NCBI GenBank assembly: GCA_934122035.1
Contig: CAKOVP010000026.1
Location: forward strand, 1-18,914
Source of the DNA: an uncultured Clostridia bacterium
GTDB lineage: Bacteria; Bacillota; Clostridia; TANB77; CAG-508
Reading direction: 5' to 3'
DNA length: 18,914 nt
Below, piece after piece: positions 8,948-17,287 of the stretch. Made by a program: the position numbers and the translations under genes. The notes beneath the pieces were generated by a model. It was given only the letters and a program-made list of their open reading frames with translations, was not told the DNA's origin and did not search any database. The first letter of the stretch is position 1; every line of letters begins with the position of its first letter.

Positions 8948-9496
8948 ATGATTGAAAGTTTAAACATTGATTATGAAAGAGATGAAAATGGTAATATAAT
9001 AAATTCCGTTGATAACCAATTAGCAGCAGAAATAAATGCTAATTCATCTGCTGCTGATAAAATTTTAGATTTTATTAATGGAAAAAAATTTAATAATTTA
9101 TATTTAAAATATTTTAAAAAACCTACTTATAAGTGTATGGAATTTGCCGAAAAAAAATCTTGTCTAAATGATATAACAACTATTTGTTCTTACAGTTTGG
9201 AACAATTAGGAACTTCTTCTTATAGAGAACTTTTAGAAGGTGCTGTTTTAAATGTATATATATCTAATGCAAAAAAGCAAATGTCTGATACAAATTGCAG
9301 TGTCAAAGAAGCTATAAATTATTCTACTTCTAAATCTGTAAATGATAAAGAATTTTTAGATCAAATATCTTCACTTATGAGTAAATACGCCAAAGTAATT
9401 GGACAGTTTTATGTCGATTATGGTTTAAGTCAAATGGCAAATAATTTAGATGATTCAAAAGAAGATGAAGGTATTGATGAAAGAACAATTTCTTAG
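8948..9496 (+). CDS. Cytosolic protein of unknown function
   Basis: 182 aa with no signal or membrane segment. ATG 8948 has an AGAGGA ribosome site about 8 nt upstream. The sequence is mostly helical by eye: residues about 22-58 (QLAAEINANSSAADKILDFI), a Cys-containing middle (Cys63, Cys72 and Cys81), and long amphipathic helices at about 85-165. The tail is acidic (DDSKEDEGIDE). I recognise no family. It stands alone between its own extended -10 promoter and a strong terminator, with an inverted repeat flanking the promoter. It might be a small regulator or adaptor, but nothing in the sequence proves that. Confidence 0.75.
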   Translation: MIESLNIDYERDENGNIINSVDNQLAAEINANSSAADKILDFINGKKFNNLYLKYFKKPTYKCMEFAEKKSCLNDITTICSYSLEQLGTSSYRELLEGAVLNVYISNAKKQMSDTNCSVKEAINYSTSKSVNDKEFLDQISSLMSKYAKVIGQFYVDYGLSQMANNLDDSKEDEGIDERTIS

Positions 9497-9523
9497 TTTT
9501 GCAATTTGAATATGAAAGTTTAT

Positions 9524-9594
9524 AAAATCTTAAAACTATATGTTAAAAGCATTAACTCTTAATGTTAATGCTACATATTTAGTTTTAAGATTTT
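9524..9594. terminator. Large bidirectional terminator
   Basis: Left outer arm 9524-9543 pairs with 9573-9594 (20 against 22 nt, a 2-nt bulge) and the inner arm AGCATTAAC (9548-9556) pairs with GTTAATGCT (9564-9572) around a 7-nt loop. A/T runs on both ends suit both strands. It lies exactly between the convergent genes ending at 9496 (+) and 9598 (-). Confidence 0.85.
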
Positions 9595-9597
9595 TTA

Positions 9598-9789
9598 TTA
9601 TTTTGCAAAATATATTATTAAAAGTCCTATCATTAGAGTTATATAGCCTACAACTTTTAATATTTTAGTAGTTTCATTTACCTCATTTGAACTAAAAACA
9701 TTACTTGCTATTATTCTTGCATCATACACCATAACTACTGAAACCACCATAATTATGAGTCCAATACCTATTAAAATTAGTTTTCCCAT
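9598..9789 (-). CDS. Small two-helix membrane protein
   Basis: 63 aa: a hydrophobic segment at about 3-20 (LILIGIGLIIMVVSVVMV), a short polar loop with SSNEVNETTK, and a second helix at about 44-62. This is a typical small integral membrane protein of unknown role. The start is not well supported by a ribosome site: the nearest GGAGG (9823-9827) is 33 nt upstream, separated from the ATG by a 7-bp hairpin (9801-9817). The frame has a stop just upstream, so no longer start is possible. The 3' end abuts the bidirectional terminator. It lies 175 nt downstream of the galE operon and may be read from it. Confidence 0.55.
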   Translation of the reverse strand: MGKLILIGIGLIIMVVSVVMVYDARIIASNVFSSNEVNETTKILKVVGYITLMIGLLIIYFAK

Positions 9790-9964
9790 TTTTTGTTTTA
9801 GTTATTTATTAAATAACCTTTTCCTCCACCAGAATTTAATTTATTTTTTTACTTTAGTTTTTGTTATAACAAATCTAAAAATTTTCAACTTTTACTCTTG
9901 CTTTTCATACTACCCTATAATTTTTTGTATGCAACATTTATTTAGAAAAGACAATATATCTTTT

Positions 9965-10840
9965 TTATACATTAAAAAATTCTACTGTATATTTACATTC
10001 AAATTCCTTTTTAGGTGCAAGTGTTATTAAATCTGTTTTTTGTGAAAATACTCCTGTTCCCTTTACTGTATCAGCTGTTGTTTGCCAAGGTTCTATGCAA
10101 ATGAAAGGTGCTCCAGGTTTTGACCATACTCCTAAATAAGGGAACCCTTCAAAGTCCATTGTTAATAATGTTTTATTACCAGTCTTCTTTTTTAAGCTGA
10201 TTTTTGTTGATGTTATTCCCTTCATTATTACAGCATCATTTTTAAATGTATCTTTTGTAATTGGTATTCTACGTTTATCTATCATTATATTTTTTGCATA
10301 TTCTGTACCAATTAGTCCGTCTACTAAATATAGAAAATGAATTTTGTCTTCATCTTTTTCAAATTCAATGTAGTATTCCTCTTGCATTAAATCTTTTTCG
10401 TCTATTTTAAATGCTGGATGTCCTCCAATTCCAAATTGCATATTGTTGTCCCCATCATTTACTACTTTATATATTGTTGTTAGTTTATTTCCATCTGTTC
10501 TATAAGTTATATATAAAGAAAAGTCAAATGGGTATTTTATATATGTGCTAGGACTACTTCTTAATACATATGAATGGAAGTTGTCTAATTTTGTTATAGG
10601 TTCAAAATCCATATCTCTTGCAAAGCCATGTTGCCCCATTTCATATGTTCTTCCATTTATTATCGTTTTATTTTGTTTTAACTTTCCGACAATTGGGAAA
10701 AGTACTGGAAAATGACGTTTCCAATATACCTTTCCTTTTTCGTCTACGCAATCTTGTCCTTGGTGTATTTTCTCTACTCCATCTAGTTTAAAGCTTATAA
10801 GCTCTCCACCTGCTCTGGATGTACGCATTTGACTTTGCAT
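9965..10840 (-). CDS. Aldose 1-epimerase family protein (galactose mutarotase-like)
   Basis: 291 aa, full length for the LacX/YeaD-like branch of aldose 1-epimerases, which interconvert alpha and beta anomers of sugars. Hallmarks: RHFPVLFPIVGKLK (42-55), MGQHGFARD with His71, GGHPAF with His141, and Glu250 in CIEPW, matching the His/His/Glu active-site pattern of the fold. No signal peptide, so it is cytosolic. AAGGAG sits 9 nt before ATG 10840. It begins 32 nt after the galE stop, so the pair form a Leloir-type galactose or UDP-sugar unit at the end of the polA operon. A weak 6-bp stem with a T-run lies just past the stop (9946-9964). Substrate specificity cannot be read from sequence. Confidence 0.9.
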   Translation of the reverse strand: MQSQMRTSRAGGELISFKLDGVEKIHQGQDCVDEKGKVYWKRHFPVLFPIVGKLKQNKTIINGRTYEMGQHGFARDMDFEPITKLDNFHSYVLRSSPSTYIKYPFDFSLYITYRTDGNKLTTIYKVVNDGDNNMQFGIGGHPAFKIDEKDLMQEEYYIEFEKDEDKIHFLYLVDGLIGTEYAKNIMIDKRRIPITKDTFKNDAVIMKGITSTKISLKKKTGNKTLLTMDFEGFPYLGVWSKPGAPFICIEPWQTTADTVKGTGVFSQKTDLITLAPKKEFECKYTVEFFNV

Positions 10841-10872
10841 AATTTTTGCTCCTTTTCTTTTAGCAGATTATT

Positions 10873-11877
10873 TTATTTATTTTTTTGTATAAAATTCCAC
10901 GAATCTTCGCACATTTCTTTTATGCCTTTTTCGGCTTCCCAGCCTAATTCTTCTTTTGCCTTTTTAGGATCAGAATAACAAGTTGCTATATCTCCTGCTC
11001 TTCTAGGTGCTATTTTATATGCTACTTTATTTCCAGTTATTTCTTCAAATGATTTTACCATATCTAATACGCTATAGCCTGTTCCAGTTCCTAAGTTATA
11101 AATATATAATCCTTTTCCTTCTTTGTCTAGTTTGTTTAGTGCAGCTAAATGTCCTTTTGCAAGGTCTACAACGTGAATGTAATCCCTTACACCTGTTCCA
11201 TCTGGAGTATTATAATCGTTACCAAATACAGATAGTTCTTTTAATTCACCTGAAGCAACTCTTACTACATATGGCATTAAATTGTTTGGTACGCCTTGTG
11301 GTTCTTCTCCAATTAGTCCACTTTCGTGTGCTCCAACTGGGTTAAAGTATCTTAATATACATATGTCCCAAGAATTATCTGATGCGTATAAGTCCTTTAA
11401 AATTTGTTCTATAAATAGTTTTGTTGTTCCATAAGGATTTGTTGTACCTCCAGTTTTGCAGTCTTCTGTTAGTGGTATTTTTTCTGGTTCGCCATACACT
11501 GTTGCAGATGAACTAAATACGAATTTTTTTACTCCGTATTTCTTCATTGTCTCCAATAATACTAAACATCCAGAGATATTGTTATCGTAGTATTCTAAAG
11601 GTTTTTTTACAGATTCTCCAACAGATTTGTATCCTGCAAAGTTTAATACTGCGTCTATTTTGTTTTCTTCAAATACTTTTTCTAATTTTTCTCTGTCCAA
11701 ATAATTTAATTCATAAAATTTAAAATCTTTTCCTGTTATTTTCTTTATAGCATCTAATGCTTTTGGTTTGCTGTTAGAAAAGTTATCTACTATAACTATT
11801 TCCTTTCCTGCATTTAAAAGTTCTACTGCTGTGTGGCTTCCTATAAATCCAGCTCCTCCTGTTACTAATATTGCCAT
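10873..11877 (-). CDS. galE: UDP-glucose 4-epimerase
   Basis: 334 aa, the usual GalE length. Visible: the NAD-binding glycine motif TGGAGFIGSH (6-15), Asp31 closing the second strand, Ser124 in SSSATVYGEP, and the catalytic pair Tyr149/Lys153 (YGTTK) of extended short-chain dehydrogenases. Also present are RYFNPVGAH, GVRDYIHVVDLA.GH and a C-terminal RR.GD substrate-binding segment. It interconverts UDP-glucose and UDP-galactose in the cytosol, supplying precursors for cell-surface glycans or using galactose. AAGGAGG precedes ATG 11877 by about 9 nt. The GLUG protein gene stops 21 nt upstream and the mutarotase-like gene starts 32 nt downstream, so they share a transcript. Confidence 0.96.
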   Translation of the reverse strand: MAILVTGGAGFIGSHTAVELLNAGKEIVIVDNFSNSKPKALDAIKKITGKDFKFYELNYLDREKLEKVFEENKIDAVLNFAGYKSVGESVKKPLEYYDNNISGCLVLLETMKKYGVKKFVFSSSATVYGEPEKIPLTEDCKTGGTTNPYGTTKLFIEQILKDLYASDNSWDICILRYFNPVGAHESGLIGEEPQGVPNNLMPYVVRVASGELKELSVFGNDYNTPDGTGVRDYIHVVDLAKGHLAALNKLDKEGKGLYIYNLGTGTGYSVLDMVKSFEEITGNKVAYKIAPRRAGDIATCYSDPKKAKEELGWEAEKGIKEMCEDSWNFIQKNK

Positions 11878-11898
11878 AATAAAATTCCTCCTTATTTG

Positions 11899-13329
11899 TT
11901 ATTCTTTTATGTTTCCATATATTAAGCCTATTTGTAATTCTCCATTTTCTACTGTGTCTATTTGTCCTCCTGCATTATTTACACAGTTTGAACATTTTTC
12001 GCTTAAATCTTCGTTTGGAGTTACAATTTTAGCTTGTCCATATAGATTTCCATTATTTTCACAATTTTCTACTATTGAATTATTATACAAAAGTCCGCAA
12101 ATTCCTCCTAATATCACTAAATTATCAGAAGAAGATCTTACTGCTCCATTATTTTTACTAGTAGATATTTTGCCTTGCTCTAAATTTGTGCCTGTAATTC
12201 CTCCAATATATACTTTACTTGCTATTACCTCTTCTTGTTTTAATATTTCGCCTTCATTTGTAGCTTGTACTATATTTCCATTATTTTTTCCTGCAATTCC
12301 AGCTATATCTGTTAGTCCATATATTTTTCCAGTATTTTTACAATTTTCTATTATTGCACTTTGGACCATAGCCACAATCCCTGCAGAAATTTCATCATTG
12401 TTAGATTTTTCATCTAAGTTACTAACCTCTGCCGTATTTTGACATGATGTAATATTTCCAGTTGTGTTTCCTGCAATTCCACCTGCTAATTTTCCTTGTA
12501 TTCTTCCATTATTGTTACATGATGTAATCTTGCCTAATATGTTTTCTGCGCAAATTCCAGCCGTATAATAGTTGGTAGATGTGTTTTCTATTATTTCTCC
12601 ATTATTAGCACAATTTATTATTTCACCATTTTTTTCATTTAAAGCTATTATTCCACCTTTTTGTTGATTTGAATTTATATTAGTACTACTAGAAGAATTT
12701 TCTATTTTACCTTTATTTATACCTGCAATTCCACCAATTTTTACCGTAGTATTTGCATTATTTACGTTAGCTTTAATAGATCCTTCAACTTTGCAAGAAG
12801 AGATTGTTCCTTCATTTATGCCTGCTAAAATTCCTACATCTATTTTAGAATTTTCTAAGTCTTCATTTACATTAATCTGACCAATTACTCTTAAATTGTT
12901 TATTGTTCCTTTATTAATTCCAAATAATCCATAGTTTTCTTCTATTACAGATGTGTCTATATTTATAACTAGCCCTGTTATAGTTTTTCCATTTCCATCA
13001 AAAACTCCTTCAAATATTGGTTTTGCAGTAGTTTTAATATTATGATTTAATTCTTTACTTAATTCTAATTTGTTTATTAGTTTAAAACTTTTGCCCTGAT
13101 ACGACTCACCTTTTAGTATGCTTTCATATAATTTTTGTAAGTCTTCTTCAGATAAAATTTGATATGGATCTTCTACACTTCCGCTTCCAGCAAATTGTTC
13201 TTCTTTAGAAATACTTTCACTTTTACTCGTAATATTTCTTATGACGACTATCGCTACTATTATTATTGCAATAACAATTATTGCAATGAATATTTGAAAT
13301 ACACTTATACTTACTTTTTTAGTTTTCAT
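11899..13329 (-). CDS. GLUG-repeat membrane-anchored surface protein
   Basis: 476 aa from ATG 13329. That ATG is preferred over the one at 13338 because AAAGGA lies 8 nt before it, whereas the earlier ATG overlaps the ribosome site. Residues about 10-32 are an anchor helix (FQIFIAIIVIAIIIVAIVVI). A polar linker and a motif EEDLQKLYESI follow. From about 100 to the end there are repeats of roughly 20-40 residues built on GGIAG.N.G.I..C.N.G, the GLUG pattern, which folds as a right-handed beta-helix in surface adhesin-like and peptidase-like proteins. A cell-surface or wall location is likely. It lies 14 nt after the lytic transglycosylase gene, suggesting a wall-linked role, which is inference. 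Confidence 0.88.
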   Translation of the reverse strand: MKTKKVSISVFQIFIAIIVIAIIIVAIVVIRNITSKSESISKEEQFAGSGSVEDPYQILSEEDLQKLYESILKGESYQGKSFKLINKLELSKELNHNIKTTAKPIFEGVFDGNGKTITGLVINIDTSVIEENYGLFGINKGTINNLRVIGQINVNEDLENSKIDVGILAGINEGTISSCKVEGSIKANVNNANTTVKIGGIAGINKGKIENSSSSTNINSNQQKGGIIALNEKNGEIINCANNGEIIENTSTNYYTAGICAENILGKITSCNNNGRIQGKLAGGIAGNTTGNITSCQNTAEVSNLDEKSNNDEISAGIVAMVQSAIIENCKNTGKIYGLTDIAGIAGKNNGNIVQATNEGEILKQEEVIASKVYIGGITGTNLEQGKISTSKNNGAVRSSSDNLVILGGICGLLYNNSIVENCENNGNLYGQAKIVTPNEDLSEKCSNCVNNAGGQIDTVENGELQIGLIYGNIKE

Positions 13330-13343
13330 ATGTTCCATCCTTT

Positions 13344-13925
13344 TTAATAAGAATCATCTTTAGTATAAATTTTATTATACATTTTATAGTTTCTTATAAT
13401 TTTTCTTACATACATATTTGTTTCTTTATATGGAATATTCTCTATGTCACTTCCGTCACTTTTTATTATTCCATTTTTAATCCATGTATTTACATTTCCC
13501 ATTCCAGCATTATATGCAGTTAGAGCCAGAAGCATATTACCATCATAATTTTTTTGTAGTATTGAATAATATTTTATTCCAATTTTGATGTTAGTTTCCG
13601 CTTCTTTTAAATCTTCTTTTTCTGATATTGGCTCATCCATACTTTCTGCAATTTCTTTTGCAGTTTCTTCCATAAGCTGCATTAGGCCTACAGCTCCACT
13701 AGAAGATTCCGCATTTTCTTTAAAGTTGCTTTCTGCTTTTATTATAGAAAATATTAATAATGGATCTATATTATTTTCTTCTGCATATTTTTCTACGTAT
13801 TCTTCATATTTTTTAGGATATATATTTTGTAAAATTATTTGTTCTATATTAAATACTTTAGCAATAATAATTACTACTATTACTAGAATTGCAATTACTG
13901 CAATAATTTTATATATAGTTTTCAA
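13344..13925 (-). CDS. Lytic transglycosylase, SLT domain
   Basis: 193 aa. An N-terminal anchor (about 5-23) is followed by a Slt70-type lysozyme-like domain. Visible are the catalytic Glu65 in IIKAESNF, SSGAVGLMQLM (75-85), NIKIGIKYYSILQKNY and ALTAYNAGMGNV (134-145). These enzymes cleave peptidoglycan between MurNAc and GlcNAc, forming 1,6-anhydro ends, during growth or assembly of wall-spanning structures. The start codon is TTG at 13925, supported by AAGGAGA 7 nt upstream; no in-frame ATG fits. polA ends 15 nt before, and the GLUG gene starts 14 nt after the stop. Similar transglycosylases sit next to coaE or polA in many Clostridia, so this may be an ordinary arrangement. Confidence 0.93.
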   Translation of the reverse strand: MKTIYKIIAVIAILVIVVIIIAKVFNIEQIILQNIYPKKYEEYVEKYAEENNIDPLLIFSIIKAESNFKENAESSSGAVGLMQLMEETAKEIAESMDEPISEKEDLKEAETNIKIGIKYYSILQKNYDGNMLLALTAYNAGMGNVNTWIKNGIIKSDGSDIENIPYKETNMYVRKIIRNYKMYNKIYTKDDSY

Positions 13926-13940
13926 ATTTCTCTCCTTTAG

Positions 13941-16709
13941 TTATTTTACTTCGTACCAATCGCTGCCCTCAGATACTTCTACTTCTAATGGCACACTTAA
14001 TTGTTTTGCATTTTCCATACAGTCTTTTAAAATTTTTTCTGCCTTTTCTTTATCTTCTTCTTTTACTTCCAGTAACAATTCATCATGTATTTGTAACACT
14101 ATTTTTGCTTCTATTTTTTCTTTTTTTAATGTTTTATATACATTTATCATTGCAATTTTCATTATATCTGCTGCTGTTCCCTGTATTGGTGTATTCATTG
14201 CAACTCTTGCACCAAATTGTCTTACCATATAGTTATTAGATTTTATTTCTGGAACATATCTTCTACGTCCAAATAACGTTTCTACATAGCCTTTTTCTTT
14301 GGCACTTTCTACTATATCGTCCATAAACTGTTTTATTCCACTATATTTTTCTAAATATTGACTTATATATTCTTTTGCTTCCTTATTGCTTACTCCAATT
14401 TGATTTGCTAAACCATAATCGCTTATTCCATAAACAATTCCAAAATTTACAGCCTTTGCAGATGAACGCTGCTCTTTTGTAACTTCTTCCATTGGTATAT
14501 TCAATATTTTAGAGGCTACTTGTCTATGTATATCTTCTCCGTGTTTAAATGCATATGTCATATTTTCATCTTGTGATATATGTGCAAGTACTCTTAATTC
14601 TACTTGAGAATAATCTGCATCTATGTAAACATTTCCTTTTGCTGGTTTAAATGCTTTTCTTATTTGCTTTCCAAGCTCAGTTCTTGTTGGAATGTTTTGC
14701 AAATTGGGTTCTGTACTACTTATTCTTCCAGTTGCTGTAATTGTTTGATGAAAGCTTGAATGTATTTTACTTGTTTTTTCATTTATATATGGCATCAAAC
14801 CTTCTATATATGTTGAATTTAATTTTGTAAGCGTTCTATATTCTAATATTTTTTCTATTACTGGGTGTTTGTCTTTTAGTTTTTCTAATACATCAACATC
14901 TGTTGTATATCCATTTTTAGTCTTTTTATAGACTGGTAATTGTAGTTTTTCGAATAAAATTTTTCCTAATTGTTGATGTGAATTTATATTAAATTCTTCT
15001 CCACAAAGGTCATATATTTCTTTTGTTAGTTGTTCTAATTGTTCTTTTAGTCCAACTCCTAAATTTATTAATTCTTGTCTATCTACTAACATGCCATTAA
15101 ATTGCATTTCTGCAAGTACTGGAAGAAGAGGCATTTCTATATTGTTAAATAATGCTAATATTTGTTCTTCTGCTAGTTTTTTTACAGTTATTTTTTCTAG
15201 CTCTTCTATTACATAGCAGTATAAACCCTTTGTAAGCTTTGTTTTTCTTTGAGTTTCTTCTTGAGTTTTATCGTTTTCTTGCATTGTATCAAATAAATTT
15301 ATTTGTTTTGTATCTTCCTTAATAGCTCCTTTAAACTCTTGTTCTAGAATTTCGTTTATGTCTATTTCTAAATATTTTAAACTCATTTCTTCTATTGTGT
15401 TCTTATCTGTTGGATTTAAGTTATATCCTGCAATTTCTGCATCATATTTTATATTATTATATTCTATACCAAGTTCTTTAAGCATTATAAAATCTGGTTT
15501 TATTTTATAACCAATTTTATTTATTTCTTTACTCTCAAATATTGATGATAAAAATTTAATACAATTTTCATTTTTAGCATCTATTGGAACATAAACTATT
15601 GTATTTTTGTCTTTCCCTACAAAGCATATAGATTTTATTTCTTGTTTTATTATCGAATTACCATAACCTTGTCCATCTGTTTTTTCAAAATAATAAGTAA
15701 ATCTTTTTTCATTTTTTATGTGTTCTAATTCTTCATTTAGCTCTTTACTTGTTATATCTAATTCTTTTAGTTTGAAAAAATCTTCTAATTTCTTTTTCTG
15801 CTTTCCTTCTCCTGCTCCACTTAGATTAAATCTTTCTATATATCTGTTAAATCTAAGCTCTTTAAATTTATTTGTTACCGCTTCTTTGTTCCATTCTTTC
15901 TTTTTTAGCTCTTCTATTTTTACTCCCAATGGTGCATCTAATAAAATAGTTCCCAAAGTTCTAGACATTATAGCAGATTCTTTACCATTTTCCAGCTTTG
16001 TCTTTAAAGCTCCTTTTACATCTGCTGTTCCAGCTTCTAATTTCTCGTATAAATTATCTATATTTTGATATTCTTTAATTAATTTTAAAGCTGTTTTTTC
16101 TCCAACTCCTGGTACTCCTGGAATATTATCAGATGTATCTCCCATTAAACCTTTTACTTCTATTAATTGAACTGGCTCCACACCATATTCTTCCTCTATT
16201 TTAGCTTCGTTATAATCTTCTGTTTCTGTTTTTCCCATCTTCGTTCTTGGAATTCTAATTGTAATATGCTTACTTGCAAGTTGGAATGTGTCTCTATCTC
16301 CCGAAAGAATTGTTGTATCAATTCCTTCTCTTTCAGCTTGTTTAGAAATAGTACCTAAAACATCATCTGCCTCATAGCCTTCTCTTTCTATTATTGTAAT
16401 ATTCATATCTCCTAGAATTTCTTTTATAATTGGCATCTGTTGTGCAAGTTCTTCTGGCATACCATGTCTTGTGCCTTTATAATCTGCATACATTTTATGT
16501 CTATGGGTTGGTGCTTTTAAGTCAAATGCAACCGCAATATAATCTGGATTTAAATCGTCTAACTCTTTGAATAAGATTGCTAAAAATCCATATATTGCAT
16601 TTGTATATGTTCCGTCTGCAGACATTAACGACTTAGAGCTCATAATTCCATAAAAAGCTCTATTCATTATGCTGTTTCCATCTATTATTAATAATCTATT
16701 ATCTGGCAT
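13941..16709 (-). CDS. polA: DNA polymerase I
   Basis: 922 aa, full length. Residues 1-290 are the 5'-3' flap nuclease (IDGNSIMNRAFYG; EADDVLGT; GDRDTFQL; LMGDTSDNIPGVPGVGEKTA). The middle region (about 325-480) keeps the 3'-5' exonuclease fold, but where the DxE motif should be it reads ICFVGKDKN, so proofreading is probably lost, as in Bacillus and Thermus Pol I. The polymerase has motif A IDADYSQVELR (Asp697), motif B RSSAKAVNFGIVYG (Lys752) and motif C QIHDE (His875-Asp876-Glu877). It fills gaps in repair and removes Okazaki primers. It leads a five-gene operon with wall and sugar genes; the minus-strand promoter is at 16757-16785. Confidence 0.98.
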   Translation of the reverse strand: MPDNRLLIIDGNSIMNRAFYGIMSSKSLMSADGTYTNAIYGFLAILFKELDDLNPDYIAVAFDLKAPTHRHKMYADYKGTRHGMPEELAQQMPIIKEILGDMNITIIEREGYEADDVLGTISKQAEREGIDTTILSGDRDTFQLASKHITIRIPRTKMGKTETEDYNEAKIEEEYGVEPVQLIEVKGLMGDTSDNIPGVPGVGEKTALKLIKEYQNIDNLYEKLEAGTADVKGALKTKLENGKESAIMSRTLGTILLDAPLGVKIEELKKKEWNKEAVTNKFKELRFNRYIERFNLSGAGEGKQKKKLEDFFKLKELDITSKELNEELEHIKNEKRFTYYFEKTDGQGYGNSIIKQEIKSICFVGKDKNTIVYVPIDAKNENCIKFLSSIFESKEINKIGYKIKPDFIMLKELGIEYNNIKYDAEIAGYNLNPTDKNTIEEMSLKYLEIDINEILEQEFKGAIKEDTKQINLFDTMQENDKTQEETQRKTKLTKGLYCYVIEELEKITVKKLAEEQILALFNNIEMPLLPVLAEMQFNGMLVDRQELINLGVGLKEQLEQLTKEIYDLCGEEFNINSHQQLGKILFEKLQLPVYKKTKNGYTTDVDVLEKLKDKHPVIEKILEYRTLTKLNSTYIEGLMPYINEKTSKIHSSFHQTITATGRISSTEPNLQNIPTRTELGKQIRKAFKPAKGNVYIDADYSQVELRVLAHISQDENMTYAFKHGEDIHRQVASKILNIPMEEVTKEQRSSAKAVNFGIVYGISDYGLANQIGVSNKEAKEYISQYLEKYSGIKQFMDDIVESAKEKGYVETLFGRRRYVPEIKSNNYMVRQFGARVAMNTPIQGTAADIMKIAMINVYKTLKKEKIEAKIVLQIHDELLLEVKEEDKEKAEKILKDCMENAKQLSVPLEVEVSEGSDWYEVK

Positions 16710-16756
16710 TATTATGTTTTCCCTTCTTTTGTCTATAGTCCTATTTTTTCTTTTAT

Positions 16757-16785
16757 ACTATATCACATTAGATGGTATATTTCCA
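16757..16785 (-). promoter_or_regulatory. Probable polA operon promoter
   Basis: Minus strand TGGAAA (16780-16785), a 17-nt spacer, TATAGT (16757-16762), about 50 nt before ATG 16709. Confidence 0.45.
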
Positions 16786-16827
16786 TATTTTTGTTCTAAT
16801 TTTGATAAATTTGTTTACTTTTTTATA

Positions 16828-16856
16828 TTGTATTTTCGCAATTTTTATGGTATCCT
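16828..16856 (+). promoter_or_regulatory. Probable tRNA-Gly promoter
   Basis: TTGTAT (16828-16833), 17-nt spacer, TATCCT (16851-16856), 12 nt before the first tRNA base. Confidence 0.45.
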
Positions 16857-16868
16857 TTTATTGTACTT

Positions 16869-16942
16869 GTGGGTATAATTTAGTGGTAGAATGTTGTGCT
16901 TCCGACCCAATAGCGCGGGTTCGATTCCCGCTACCCACTCCA
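16869..16942 (+). tRNA. tRNA-Gly(TCC)
   Basis: 74 nt with encoded CCA. The acceptor GTGGGTA (16869-16875) pairs with TACCCAC (16932-16938), discriminator T16939, CCA 16940-16942. D stem ATTT/GAAT, loop AGTGGTA. Anticodon loop CTTCCGA has anticodon TCC. The T stem GCGGG/CCCGC is perfect around TTCGATT. The anticodon stem TTGTG/CCCAA has one T-C mismatch at 30-40, which is odd but leaves the other four pairs. It lies on the strand opposite to polA and to the surface-protein gene. Confidence 0.95.
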
Positions 16943-16996
16943 TATTTTTTAATTTTATTATGTTTTATTAAATTTTACTATTTTTGATTAATTTAG

Positions 16997-17023
16997 AAAA
17001 AAGCCTATTTTCAAGGCTTTTTT
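16997..17023 (+). terminator. Intrinsic terminator after tRNA-Gly
   Basis: AAAAAAGCCT (16997-17006) and AGGCTTTTTT (17014-17023) form a 10-bp stem with a 7-nt loop and a T-run. It is symmetric enough to stop transcription arriving from the right on the minus strand too. Confidence 0.88.
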
Positions 17024-17117
17024 ACTTTTCTATTTTTATTATCTTTTATTATTTTTGATTAGTTATTTATAAAACTGCATTAAAATTGCATTAAAAAATT
17101 GAAGTTCAAATAAAGAA

Positions 17118-17173
17118 GATGGTGTATTATATGGCATATAAAAATTAATTTACACACCATATAATACACCATC
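17118..17173. repeat. Perfect 17-bp inverted repeat
   Basis: GATGGTGTATTATATGG (17118-17134) and its exact complement (17157-17173) enclose a 22-nt AT-rich loop. CACCAT recurs three times at the right side (17155-17180). It is not followed by a clean T-run. Together with the hairpin at 17267-17287 and the terminator it is the main content of the gene-free stretch 16943-17300. Confidence 0.85.
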
Positions 17174-17266
17174 ACACCATCCCTAAATTTTCCACATAGC
17201 GTATTTCTATTTACTATGCTTTAGGTGCATAGTCATCTTTATGTTAATTTCTTGTCATTGAAGTTT

Positions 17267-17287
17267 TGAGTTCTTATTTAGAACTCA
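17267..17287. repeat. 8-bp hairpin just after the variable-region gene (DGR-type cruciform candidate)
   Basis: TGAGTTCT (17267-17274) and AGAACTCA (17280-17287) with a 5-nt loop; a G-T pair and two A-T pairs extend the stem to 11. It starts 13 nt after the TGA stop in the coding direction. No T-run follows it on that strand, so it is a poor terminator. Known DGR targets have a comparable short inverted repeat just downstream of the variable region, which helps cDNA integration. Confidence 0.55.

Noticed and set aside
13585..14232. Long plus-strand frame of 215 aa (also 11768-12442)
   Set aside because: Antisense to strongly supported genes (transglycosylase/polA and GLUG/galE); Ser/Phe/Ile-rich shadow composition.
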